Source of the DNA: Cloeon dipterum
Taxonomy: Eukaryota; Arthropoda; Insecta; Ephemeroptera; Baetidae
Assembly (NCBI RefSeq): GCF_949628265.1
Contig: NC_088788.1
Location: 1,674,001-1,738,000, forward strand
Reading direction: 5' to 3'
Length of the DNA stretch: 64,000 nt
The stretch's first letter is position 1. Every line of letters starts with the position of its first letter. The notes under the pieces were generated by a model. The model made no database searches, had not been told where the DNA came from, and was given only the letters and a program-made list of their open reading frames with translations. Positions 36,201 through 48,060 of this stretch are shown piece by piece. The translations under genes and the position numbers were made by a program.

Positions 36201-39200
36201 CCAAAATCTTGAGGCCACAGAGGTAGACGAGACAACAGTTTTGCTCAACTGGAGCAAGCCTCTGACCTCCGGAGACAATATCGTCAGCTACGAACTCTAC
36301 TGGAACGACACCTACGATAAGGTTAGTAAATTCCCTGAAAACTATTTTCGAATTTGACGAGGAAGAAACTAGTAGATAATTGGAGTATCATGAAAAATTG
36401 TTTCTGAGGCACGAGCTGTTTACAGGAAAAACACCACCGGCACATCCCCGTGTCGACGGCGTACCGACTGACCAACCTTTACCCGAACACGCTCTACTTC
36501 ATCTGGCTGGCGGCCAAGTCGCAGCGGGGCGAGGGCGCCACCACGATGCCGATTGCCGTGCGCACCAAGCAGTCTGGTGAGTTGTCGCGTCGGCCCGCGC
36601 TCGTTCTAGGCCAGCAGACTAGGGGCAAGAGAGAAAAATATTCCGATTGATTTTCGCTGTTCTGTCGGTGTCGCATGCCTGCGTTTTTTCTCCCGTTTTG
36701 GCCCCGAAAGCGTTTTCCTTTTTTTTTTTTGGTTTTGCCTTGTTTTTAACCCGCACACGCAGCTCCGACCGCGTCGCCGCAGAACGTGACGGCCGTGGCC
36801 GAGGGCCCGAGGGCCATCCGCGTCAGCTGGCAGCCGCCGCCGGTGCAGCAGCAGAACGGCGAGGTGGTGCTCTTCAAGGTGTACCTGGTCAGCAACGCGC
36901 AGTCCGACTCGGATGCCACAGTAATCAGTGTGAATGGCTCGGCGCGTAGTCTTTTCATAGACCAGCTGGCCCAGTACACGGACTACCGCGTGTGGGTGGC
37001 GGCCAGCACCAGTGTCGGCGACGGACCCTCCAGCCGCCCACTCAACATCAAAACCGACGAGGACGGTACGTACCCTAGCCGCAACTCCACGAAACTCTTC
37101 TTCCACACCATTGTTTGACGCGTTGTGCTCTTGGAAAAATTCGGTTTAAAATTATTAGAATTTTGGAATTTATCTGATAAATTAAATTGGTCCTTATTAA
37201 TCATGAACTGACAAATTGTTAAGTTTCAGCAATAATTCCAAGGGAAAAAATTCTTCCGGAGTGGGAAGGAAAATAGCGGCTCTCAAGTTGTGAACGCAAC
37301 TTTGAGTCTCACCGTGAGTAGTAGAGGTGGTCGGATGCTTTTTAAATCTCACTTTGAGATCGAAACGCTCGCTCTCGGTTGAGACTGAAGTGAACGAGCG
37401 GTTTGGATCTCACAATGAGAACTAAAAGCTGCTCACGGTGAGAACCAAAATGCTCGCTCGCTTCAGTCTCAACTGAGAGCGAGCGTTTCGATCTCACAGG
37501 GTGACCTGGATCTCACGGTGAGACTTAAATCTCTCGGTGAGGTCCAAAAGCGTTCGGCCGCCTCTGCTACTCACGATGAGACCCAAAGTTCTCAATTTGA
37601 GAGCCGCATTTCGTTTCTCAGCGTGTGAATATTTTCTCTGCTGGGAAATCAAATTATTAAAAACCCCTCCAATGGATTTTTCGAATTGTATGCACAATTT
37701 CTTTAACTTCGCTGAAAATAAGCTACTCACTGAATGAATAAAAATGTAAATATCACGAAAATGGTTGAATATTCGCACTCACTTTCAAACAATGGTGACT
37801 CTTTCTCATTCTCTCGTTATTAACAAAGTTAAGTTCCAAAATTGTTCATTCGACTCTTGATTTTGTTTCCTTTGTCTAACAAACGCTTTGGTGTTTGGGC
37901 TGAAATCCTTGATTTCCACTCTTCTTTTGACTCTTTTTTCCGTTCATTTTTCGACTAACCATCTACGTCTACTACTTTTGTACCGTGTCCGCCCGCGGTG
38001 TCTATCAATTTTTGGAGGACATTTTTGGGGAGTGCTACTGATTTTTCGCTGCGACCTGTGTTTTTGCGGTGACTGGGTACTAATGACTCAAACTCTTTCT
38101 CTCTGGCCCCTGTAACATAAGTAAAGTGAAGCTCAGCTCGATGAGCTCGCTCGCCGGCAACAGTAGGTTCACTCGCAGTGCAGTCCTTTTCTATCTCTCT
38201 CTCTCTCTCTCTCCTTGGTGGATTTATATATCTATTGGTATTTTTGCACCTTGCAAGCGGAATTCTGGATTCGAAACCAAAAATGACCACAATCGAATCT
38301 CGGCAAATCCAGAATCCCGTCTTGGAGCACCAACTGAGGTTTTGTACAGCACTTTTTTGGCTATTTTGCACTCGGCTCGCGCACTTTTTGCCCGACCGTA
38401 GCGTTTTTGGCGCGAGCTGCTGCAAAGTAATCCAAGCGCACTCCCTCTCTAGCACCTTTTGTCGATCCTTTCTGAGCAAAAGGACGCGACGGCAGTCACA
38501 CCTTCTCACATCAACTACTATATATAAATATGGTTTTTGCCTAGAAACATGCATGCTTTTGTAGTTAGCGATAGCAAAAAAAAAGAACACTTACTACTAT
38601 TTCAGTGTGTGTGTTTAACTGTGTCTGTGCTCCATCGAAAGCTAAACGCAAACTTAAACACTATACGCTGCATTTTCTTGACGTTGCATGCTTAAACTTG
38701 CTATATTAATCTCTATAAATATCTGTTTCTGTGTTTGCTGGGATGCAGGGTTCGCAAATTTTGTCAAAACGGGGAAATTTATTCCAGAAATGGCGTAAAA
38801 TGTGTGTAATCACACTAAGAACGCTCCCAATCATTTCTGGCCAAATTAATTAATTCTTAAACCCCATCCTAAGCCCCCTTTCGTGACCATTAAAAGTGTA
38901 AATTCTGTATTTTCAATCAAATTTGGGTCAAAGCCTCTAAACATTTGCTAAAAATGCCTTATTTGTCAAAACATTAAAATTCTGTCGGTAAAAAAACATA
39001 TTTTTCAACTTTTTGGCTTCGATATTCTCATAAAAATAGATAAAATCATTTTATCGGATTTTTAAAATATCATTTACCAGGGTATGGCATTTTTTTAAAA
39101 TAAATTCGACCTGATTTTTGCACATAGATCTACTAGGCAAATTGTTGTCAATGTTTATTCCTAGCCATATTTTATTTAATAATTAGATCCACCACACAAT

Positions 39201-42200
39201 ATCGTCACTGAAAGAAATAATACACTTTTTGCGAACCCTGTGGACGAAATAATGTCAAGCCTTGGATTAAAGCTAACTCTTTGAATGATAAAAAATGAAA
39301 TTCCAAGGTGGCTGTTGCTTTTAGATTTTCTTCTAGCAGAGTTTTGCTCCTTTTGCAGTGCCGGGAGACCCGCAGGACGTGAAGGCCATCATTCTCAACT
39401 CGACCACCATCAAGGTTGAGTGGCTGCCACCTCTGGAAAAGGACCGGCACGGCGTCATCAGGGGCTACCACATCCACGTTCAAGAGGCCAAGGAGGAGGT
39501 AACAAAATAATTTAAGTCTTCATCCTGAAATTTTTTAAAATTACAATTTTTTAGTTCGCTTTAGATTTAGATCAGCTATGGCTTCCATTTGATCCAAATG
39601 AAAATGAGGTTGCAGCCTTAAAATTCATTGTTTTGGAATTAAATCTTAAGATTTCTACAGATTGATAATTTTCAGGGCAAATCAATCATGACCACTCCGA
39701 TCCGCTTCGACATTCTGGAAAACTCGACTCGCGAGCACATCGTCAGCGGTCTGCAACCGGACACCAAATACTCGGTGCAGGTTGCAGCCCTGACCAGGAA
39801 GGGCGACGGCGACCGGAGCGAACCCAAAATCATCAAAACGCCTGGGGGAGTGCCGAACCGGCCGGCCATGAACCTGACGTGAGTCTCGGGCTGTCTCTTA
39901 TATTCTCGCCTAAATAATTTATAATTTTGGTTGCAGGGTTATTGACGAGGAGCCTGCGGCAGGTCTCGCAGTCCAGCTGCACTGGGGCAACCCTTCGCAA
40001 ACGTACGGCGAGCTGATCGGATTCCGGATCATCTATGGCGCCAGAGAGCTGAACAAAAGCACTGAAATTTTTAAGACTGCCTCTGAACACAAACACAAGT
40101 TCCGCGATTTGGGTGAGTGCTAGAAAAGCCTTAAAAGGATTTTTTATAATTAATTGTTGGGTTTCAGAGCGTGGTGTCGAGTACGAATTCCGTCTGGCTG
40201 GGCAAAACGTGGTCGGCTTCGGCCAGGAGAGCGTCCGTCACTTTTTAACACCAGAAGGTGTGCCAACCGGCTCTCCCTTCAACCTGACGCACCGCTTCCT
40301 CACGCCTGACATCGTTTCCTTGTCCTGGCATCCGCCGCCACGCAGCAAGCGCAACGGCAAAATCAACAGATACGACGTCAGATTCCAGAAATTCGGCTCG
40401 TCGGAACCCACAAGTCTGCGAAACACCACCACCAATAAGGTACCTCTATTTTTTTCACAAATAATTTTTTTAAATCACAATTTTTTGATATTACAGGCTG
40501 TCTTTGGAGATTTGGAAGAAGGTGCTCAGTACCTTTTCAGCGTTAGAGCTCACACATCCAAAGGCTCTGGTCCTTGGAGTGAAAATTCCCAACTCGTCGT
40601 GGACAAGGAAGGCGTCCGAGCGCCCCTCGCGGTCAACGCGGCTGCCACTACGGACTCGAGCGTTGAGGTTTGGTGGGAAACCGTGCCAATTCGAGGAAAG
40701 TTGATCGGCTACCAGGTGCGTCTCTCGTTCAAAACGTAAATCCTGCGGTACTTACGGTTTTCTAAAGGTTTTTTACACCATGACGCCTGTGGAAGACTTG
40801 GAAGTGTGGTCGCAGAAGTCGGTTGGCCTCACCAACTCTGTCGAGCTTGTCAATCTGGAGAAATACGCACAGTACGCGATTGCTGTGGCTGCCAGAACCA
40901 AATCGGTTTGTAGTTTTTTCCTGTTATATTAATTCAGGATTTTGGCTCCTGTTCTATGTGGATGGGATTTACTTTTTTTAGGATATTATTTTAGTAATGT
41001 AAGTCTCAAATTAAAAATTTAAATTTCGCAGGGTCTGGGAAAGCTGTCTGAAAAGATGACTGTGAAAGTGAAGCCTGAGGACGTGCCGCTGAACCTGCGT
41101 GTGACCGACACGAGCACGCACTCAATAGTGCTCTCGTGGTCCCCGCCAATCCGATCAAATCCTGTTAACTACAAGGTGAGCCTCAACCCTGCCTGGCGCC
41201 AGTTGTAGCTGACTGAATTGCATTGATTTTCAGATCACTTTGGAGTCGACCAAGCAGTTTGTGGACGCGCAGGGCATCACCCAGACGGCGCATATCATGC
41301 CCAGGACCATCCTCGTGGAAAACAGCGTCACCAGCTACCTGGTCAACGACTTGTCGCCTTTCACCACCTACAATGTCAACGTCAGTGCTATTCTCACTGA
41401 CCAGCAGTACAAACCACCCGCAAAGATCACCGCTACAACGCAGATGGCTGGTTAGTGTTTTTATAAAATTGAAAATGAACCCAGGTGCCACCTCCGCCGC
41501 CTCCAATGCCCCCAAAATCTGTGCTATTTCAAAGTTTTTTGTTTCATTTTATTTTTAAAATACCCTTATGAACAGGATCTCGATTCCAACTTCAAATAAT
41601 TAAAAATTGAATATCAGAATGCATCAATGATATAAATTTCTTTTAATTTACAGCTCCTCAGCCAATGGTGAAGCCTGACTTGTACGGAGTAGAAAATGAA
41701 GAGATGATTCAAGTGATTTTGCCGCAAGCGTCAGAAGAATTCGGCCCCATCAGCCACTACTTCCTGATTGTGGTGCCTGAGGACAAATCCAACGTTCACA
41801 AGTATCCTGATGCCTTCCTCACTGATGATGTAGGTTCATGTTTCTGACACTGATTGCCCTTATTTGACACTCTACTCTTCAGTTGCTGGCCGGCAAGGGA
41901 AAGAAGGGAGACCGCGAAAACGCTCCATACATTGCTGCTAAATTCCCTCAAAGAAACATTCCTTACACATTCCCGTTGGGTACAGGCGAGACGCACGATG
42001 GCTACATCAACCGGAAGCTCATTCAAGGGAAGAGGTACAGGATATTCGTCCGTGCGGTCGTCGATACGCCTCAAAAGGTTTGTAAATAAAAAATCTCTTA
42101 AATAAACCAAACAAATAAAATCAGCAAAGTTATGCATTCTGGCGCAAAAGACGAACAATTGACGCGTTTTGTCACGGGGAGGCGTATTTTCAAATTAGAA

Positions 42201-45200
42201 ACCAAATCGGGCCCATAGGTAAATTTAAAAAAAAGTAATAATAAAACCAAACGCTTTAAAATGAATGTTTGGGGCGGGCAGTGGCGGTAATCATACCTAA
42301 AAGACGCAGAATTTCAAGGCGAGTCTGATGCGTTTCGTTTTTTTACTGTATTACCCATAGAAGCTGAGTTATTAATTTTTAAAGTCGAAAAAACGCGAAT
42401 TGTGACATTTCAAAAATTGGTTTTCGGGGCCCAGGCGGGACTTTATTGGTCAAGTAGCACCGATTCCGGTACCAATCGTTACCCCTTGATGAGGCACGTC
42501 TGCCCGTGTGTGGTTTTCAAAATCGGACCATTTTTGGATTTTTTATGAATTTATTTAGGCCAATTTCTCGAAAAAGTTGGAATTTTTATAAAATGGTTTT
42601 ATTTTTATTAAAATTCGGCCGTTTGTGCGATCGTCAACCACGAACCCTCATCAGACAGGTAGGTCTTTGATTGGGCTTTTACCAAGGATACCCTAGCAAC
42701 CTTTTTCAGGGTACCCAGACCTGAGATCTGCTTTGAGGCCGGTTGATTATGCTTTTTTATTAATTTTGAGCACAAATGACGATACTCGGTGGCGATTACT
42801 CCCCTTGCATGTCAATGGCGTTCCTCAGGTTGCGTGACCTGAGGATTATTTTGCAGTTTTGCTGGCGTCGTGGCTTATATTTGAGTCTTTTGGACAATTT
42901 CGCCTCCTCGACGGTCACTCGACAGGGGGCGCAAGCCACTTGTTAACGAATAATATATTTTTTAACTATCTATCAGATAAAAACACAATTATTTTGCAAC
43001 ATTTCTATTTGTACTTGGCAGCACCTGTACACGTCGAGTCCGTTTTCGGAGCCGCTGAGCCTGGACATGCGTCAGGTTCCACCTGGGGAGCCGCCGCGTC
43101 GGCCAAGTCCGGACATCACAATCAACAGCTCGAATGACGTCGGCGTGCAGCCGAGTAAAGCCGAAATGTGCCTCTTGTGCATTCTGGGCCCAGTGGCCGC
43201 CGGCCTCTTCTTGGCCATCCTCGTCGTCTTGATCATGTTCAGAAGGTATTTCAGTTAATTTTAATTTAATTTGCGATGGTTACCGTTTGGATCTGCTTCC
43301 AGTCGGAGGCGTCGGCCGTGCAAGTCGCCGGAGCAGGCGGCCGTGTTGGCACCGCTGATGTCCAGTCCTGAAGCCCTGAGCTCGCTGCCCATCGCCCCAT
43401 CGGACCCTGTCGAGATGAGGAGACTCAAGTTCCAAACTCCAGCCATGATGTCCCATCCGCCAATTCACATCGCCGACTTGGCTGACCACATCGACAATCT
43501 CAAGAATAACGACAATCTCAAGTTTTCCCAGGAATACGAGGTAAAATTCTAATGCGAAACAATTAAGCACGAAATAAATGAATTTCCGACGGTTAAAATA
43601 TGAGATTAGTCGGTCACATTCACCAAAATTCGGGTTTTTCTCAAATTCTCAAAATAGGAGCCGAACGTCACCATAAATTTTTCACACTTGCTCTGAGACC
43701 ATTTTTGAAGAGCGTTTCTGATTTTTAAAGTATAGCCCTGGTTTATAAAATCCTAAAAAACACCCAAAATTTTCGAAAATGACCTTTGAACGTTCCCAAT
43801 GACCTCAAATTTGGTGTTCATTCGATTGGGCTTGACGAGAGGATTTAATTGCATACCTTAACTTTTAAAATAATTAATCGCATTCTCAAAATTCGCCTAA
43901 AATGTCCCGTAAAACCTGCAAAATTTCCGTCAGATGATCTTGACACAGATAAATTCCTTAATTTTCTTAATTTTTCCCCTGAAACCAACAAAATTTTGCA
44001 GTCCATCGAGCCTGGACAGCAGTTCACGTGGGACAATTCCAACCTAGACACGAACCGCAGCAAGAACCGATACGCGAACGTGATCGCGTACGACCACAGC
44101 CGCGTGATCCTGAACTGCATCGACGGAGTGCCAGGCTCGGACTACATCAACGCCAACTACTGCGACGGCTTCCGCAAGCAGAACGCGTACATCGCCACGC
44201 AGGGTCCGCTGCAGGAGACGTTCGCCGACTTCTGGCGCATGTGCTGGGAGGCACGGGCGGCCTCCATCGTGATGATGACCAAGCTGGAGGAGCGCGCCAG
44301 GATCAAGTGCGATCAGTACTGGCCCTCCAGAGGCTCCGAAACCTACGGCAACATCACGGTCACCGTCAATGACACACAGGAGCTGGCCACCTACTGTATC
44401 AGAACCTTCCAGGTCAGTTTTCTTTAGTGTAAATCATTGGCATGGAGTAACAGAAGAGAAATTCGTGCTCAAAATATTCCTGGGAAGAAAGCTACAGCTT
44501 GTGCAGACATCTGCGCATGCCCAGCAAGAGCAGTGAGGTTAAAAAGCAGTTTGAGAAGTCACGTGACTCAATCCCGCCGTCTCATTGGCTAAGTATCTTT
44601 GCTAACTCCCTTCCGTAATCCCTCCTAACAGCGCGTGCCTGCTCTCGGCCAATGAGATGGCGGGATTGAGTCACGTGACTGCTTGTGTTCTTCACTGGGT
44701 AAGCGCAGATGTCTCTACTGTCGCCTGCACAAGCTGTAGCTTTCTTTCCAGACATATTTCGAACGCGAATTTCTCAATTGAAATTATTAAAAAAGATGAG
44801 AATATTGCTAGGGGGTGAATTTCGAGATTAAATGGTCCAGAATAATCAACTCCTTGGAAATATCTGCAGGTGGCGAAAGCGGGAGTGCCGGAGCGGCGGG
44901 AAATGCGACAGTTCCAGTTCACAGCATGGCCCGACCACGGAGTTCCGGACCACCCGGCTCCATTCCTGCTCTTCTTGCAGCGCGTGCGGTTTCTCACGCC
45001 AAACGAGTGCGGGCCGATGGTGGTGCACTGCAGCGCCGGGGTCGGACGCACCGGTTGCTTCATCGTCATCGACTCGATGATCGAGCGCCTCAGGAATGAC
45101 AAGATGATCGACATTTACGGCCACGTCACATGCCTGAGAGCGCAGAGAAACTACATGGTTCAGGTGATACACTGAGAATCCTGCTTAATATTGTTTTTAA

Positions 45201-46985
45201 TCATCGAGGATAATTTTTTTTTAACAGACTGAAGACCAATACATTTTCATTCACGACGCTCTGCTCGAGGCCGCCATGTGCGGCAACACTGAAGTGCCTG
45301 CCCGGAGTCTCCATCAACATTTGGAGGCTCTGCTGCAAACCGACGTCGGCGAGAGCACCACGGGCATGGAAGCCGAATTCAAGGTAGGATCCCTAGCAAT
45401 TTATTTCAACCGACAAAGAATGAAGGCATATTTATCAGAGATAATTTATTTTGTCTGTTTTAGAAATTATCCACAATAAGGGTGGACGCGACGCGTTTCG
45501 TGAGCGCCTCGTTGGCCTGCAACAAGTCGAAGAACCGGCTGGTGCACATTCTGCCGTTCGAGTCGTCGCGCGTGAGCCTGCAGCCGGTGCGAGGCGTCGA
45601 AGGCTCCGACTACGTCAACGCCAGCTTCATCGACGGCTACAAGTACCGCGGCGCGTACATCGCCACGCAGGGCCCGCTGCCCGAGACGGTCGAGGACATG
45701 TGGCGCATGCTGTGGGAGCACAACTCGACCATCGTCGTCATGCTCACCAAGCTCAAGGAAATGGGCAGGGTCAGTTCATTTTTTAATAAAATTTCAACCA
45801 ATTTAGGAAATAAATAACAGCGCTTCTGAAGTAAACAACATTTTTTAGCCATAATTTTGGATTGTTTCTAATAAAAACCAATTTATGCCTGGTTTTAACC
45901 ACCCTGAATGGTCAAAATCCGGAATATTGTCTTTCTGTGCATATTTATTTCTATTTACTGGAGTTAAAATTATCGCCATCTAATTAAAACTGATTTTTTC
46001 CCCTTTACGCATTTATTTCAGGATAAATGTCAGCAATACTGGCCGAGTGACAGGTCGGTGCGCTACAGTTTCTTTGTGGTGGATCCCATCGCTGAATACA
46101 ACATGCCTCAATACGTACTCAGAGAGTTCAAGGTATAATTTACCCTTGATGCCCCGACTATTTGCGACATTTTTGTGTGATTTTTGTCCAGGTGACAGAC
46201 GCCAGAGATGGTCAGTCGAGAACTATTAGACAATTCCAGTTTGTAGACTGGCCGGAACAGGGTGTTCCCAAGTCTGGGGAAGGCTTCATAGATTTCATAG
46301 GGCAGGTGCACAAGACCAAGGAGCAGTTCGGACAAGAAGGGCCTATCACTGTCCACTGCAGGTAAGCCGATTAAAAATCCGATTTTGGATACAGAAAAGA
46401 CTACGTACAGCCGAATATTCGTGTATTAAAAATACTAGATTTTTTTATGTGCGTGAAACCGAAATTTTCGGCGTCGAAACAGCCGAAGAAGGGGGCGTAA
46501 CCGAGGGAATACAATATGGCGGCACTCCACGCCCCCTAAGAGCCATGTCGGCGCCGCCATATTGTATTACCTTAGCTACGCCCCCTTCTTCAGCTGTTTC
46601 AACGCCGAAAATTTCGGTTTCACGCACATAAATAAATCTAGTATTTTATAGTCCTAAAAACCCTGGTGCCAAAAGTGGAAGGGAACATCCCTGAATCGAT
46701 TGGCACCGTCTAAAATGAAATTTAATTATTTTGGACCGTGAAAACGAATTTATCTGACGGGTGACATGTGTGTGTTTCAGCGCCGGGGTGGGCCGAACGG
46801 GCGTGTTCATCGCGCTGAGCATCGTGCTGGAGCGGATGCAGTACGAGGGCATCGTGGACGTGTTCCAGACGGTGCGCATCCTGCGCACGCAGCGGCCCGC
46901 GATGGTGCAGACGGAGGAGCAGTACCAGTTCTGCTACCGCGCCGCCCTCGAGTACCTCGGTTCGTTCGACCACTACGCCGCCTGA
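30262..46985 (+). CDS. Lar: Receptor-type tyrosine phosphatase Lar (type IIa RPTP)
   Basis: Single-pass neuronal adhesion receptor; the family steers axons and organises synapses through heparan sulfate proteoglycan ligands. Exons: 30262-30325, 32781-32911, 32993-33146, 33208-33384, 33442-33552, 33602-33877, 34023-34307, 34697-34797, 34852-35047, 36188-36321, 36426-36576, 36763-37065, 39359-39498, 39676-39878, 39937-40112, 40168-40439, 40497-40715, 40768-40905, 41032-41175, 41234-41450, 41654-41829, 41883-42077, 43022-43245, 43303-43540, 44002-44412, 44870-45163, 45228-45383, 45464-45769, 46022-46132, 46192-46361, 46781-46985. All phases fit: 2,025 residues (Drosophila about 2,029). Signal peptide 1-20; Ig1-3 to about 304; nine FN3 to about 1,197; membrane segment about 1,371-1,393. 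D1 has WPD Asp1634 and [10 protein letters not shown] Cys1666. D2 keeps Cys1957 but has WPE and KNRL, as expected for the weakly active D2. The Ig1 loop WRKNNKKI retains the basic heparan-sulfate site. Confidence 0.97.
34440..34460 (+). CDS. Lar: Candidate 21-nt Lar microexon (cassette)
   Basis: Between the exons for FN3-1 and FN3-2 lies a 21-nt segment with strong splice sites, TTCTCTTTCTAG before it and GTAAGTG after it. It is phase 1 at both ends, so it can be included or skipped without a frameshift. Inclusion inserts AETSGGN and changes the next residue from Glu to Lys (GET-AETSGGN-KPGS, against GET-EPGS). Vertebrate type IIa phosphatases use microexons to tune ligand binding, although at other positions (meA in Ig2, meB between Ig2 and Ig3). 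Confidence 0.7.
35085..35890. repeat. Interspersed repeat, family C, copy 3 (reverse), in Lar intron
   Basis: It has the family C blocks GGGAGCGGATCTCAGGTCG, GGAGCATCGATTAGTACC and GGGCCCCGAAAACC. It fills much of the intron between 35,047 and 36,188. A separate fragment of the same family's downstream end lies at about 41,480-41,580. Confidence 0.7.
37277..37606. mobile_element. Palindromic MITE in Lar intron (CGGCTCTCAA ends)
   Basis: The ends CGGCTCTCAAGTTG and CAATTTGAGAGCCG are inverted. The inside is built from many TCTCAC/GTGAGA units in both orientations and a pair of CGAAACGCTCGCTCTC arms. It lies just after the exon ending at 37,065. No coding capacity. Confidence 0.75.
42130..42850. 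repeat. Interspersed repeat, family C, copy 4, in Lar intron
   Basis: It has the same orientation and block order as copy 1: TTTTCGGGGCCCAGG, GTACCAATCG, CCGTGTGTGG, CTCATCAGACAGGT and GTTGCGTGACCTGAGG. It occupies most of the intron 42,078-43,021, just upstream of the membrane-segment exon. Confidence 0.75.
43660..43890. repeat. Interspersed repeat, family H, copy 2, in Lar intron
   Basis: It matches 14,880-15,130 through CTCTGAGACCA, GAAAATGACC and GTTCATTCGATTGGGCTTG in the same order. It lies in the intron just before the first phosphatase-domain exon. Confidence 0.65.
44456..44775. mobile_element. Palindromic MITE in Lar intron (CTACAGCTTGTGCAG arms)
   Basis: Inverted arms: GAGAAATTCG pairs with CGAATTTCTC, GGAAGAAAGCTACAGCTTG with its complement near 44,731-44,749, and CACGTGACTCAATCCCGCC with GGCGGGATTGAGTCACGTG. 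The whole 320 bp could fold into one hairpin. No coding capacity. It fills most of the intron between the WPD-containing exon and the one before it. Confidence 0.8.
46428..46648. mobile_element. Palindromic MITE, family D, copy 2, in last Lar intron
   Basis: Near-perfect hairpin: ACTAGATTTTTTTATGTGCG pairs with its complement at the other end, and GGGGGCGTAACCGAGGGAA and AATACAATATGG are repeated in inverse. It resembles 12,870-13,126. It splits the D2 phosphatase signature, because the last intron interrupts the catalytic HC-SAGVGR motif. Confidence 0.8.
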
Positions 46986-48060
46986 AAAGCAGCATTTATT
47001 TCCGGCGCACGCGCGGAAAGACACATACAGACACTTTACATAAGTACTTGTGCAAGCTGAGAGTCTCAAGCTCGACTTTGGAAATGAAAAGATTGATTTA
47101 TTTACATTACACGCTCGTCCGATCTTTTTGATATTTTATAAGAATTCGTCTTTGGTGCCATTTTCATGTTGTATATTTTTTTCTCTATTTTGATTAACGT
47201 TTATATATATTTTTTGGTTCTTCCTGTGATCAGTCTCGTTTACACACACGTTTTGGTTTCTGGTTTTGAAATTTGTGCAGCTCAAAAGTCTGGGGAAAGG
47301 CACAAAAGTGATAATCTTAACTCTCTTATCGCCACACGCAGTGTCATTATAACCGAAAAGCCCGTAAATGTTATAAAAGGTGGTCTTCCTCGTTGTCAAC
47401 CGGTGCATTTCATTTCGTTGTGGTTATTATTATTATGTATTCACAAGAGTACGTCGGTGTCTGTGAGGTATATAAGGTGTAAACTAATCGACAAACAAAC
47501 ACAAACAAACAAAAACCACCCAGGTAGCTATATTGATCGTGTAAATACTCTATCAGGTAATTAGCAACCTCCGCAACAAACAAGTGCTCACTCTAGTAGA
47601 AAACAAACAAATCCCACACTACCACATTCGGCGAAAATGAATCGATACGGAACTTTGTTGCGCAGCAATAAAAAAATGATTTTCCAAGCGCTTCGCTGCA
47701 CGTTTTGTTCGGCTGCTTGATTCAGTTTTGTGACGAAACACAATATTCGCGCTGAAAACGCGAGGACTCACAACTTCCATTCCACTCGAAACGAAGAAGA
47801 AGAAGAAGAAAAACCCAAGAAGAACAATTTGTAGCGAGTAAGGATTAAGGCATCATTCGGCTGCATTTTTATACACCGTGTTTTTGGATCACTACAAATT
47901 TATTAGTGTATGCGTATTTACGATGCAAAAGTGCTTTAATTTTATCTCACGATCCTCAGTACTTCAGTAAGGGCCTTTATTTAGACTTAAATATATTCTA
48001 GAAATGCATTTCGTTGGATGAGAAGAAGAAGAAATAAAGTGACTCTTCTTGTGTAATTCT
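46986..48060 (+). other. Lar 3' untranslated region
   Basis: AT-rich sequence after the stop. AATAAA signals lie at 47,667-47,672 and 48,033-48,038, either of which could end the transcript; the second is followed by a GT/T-rich stretch. No further coding frame is credible. Confidence 0.6.

Noticed and set aside
46445-46631. Two nearly identical 60-codon frames on opposite strands
   Set aside because: They arise because the family D element is a palindrome, so both strands read the same. Not genes.
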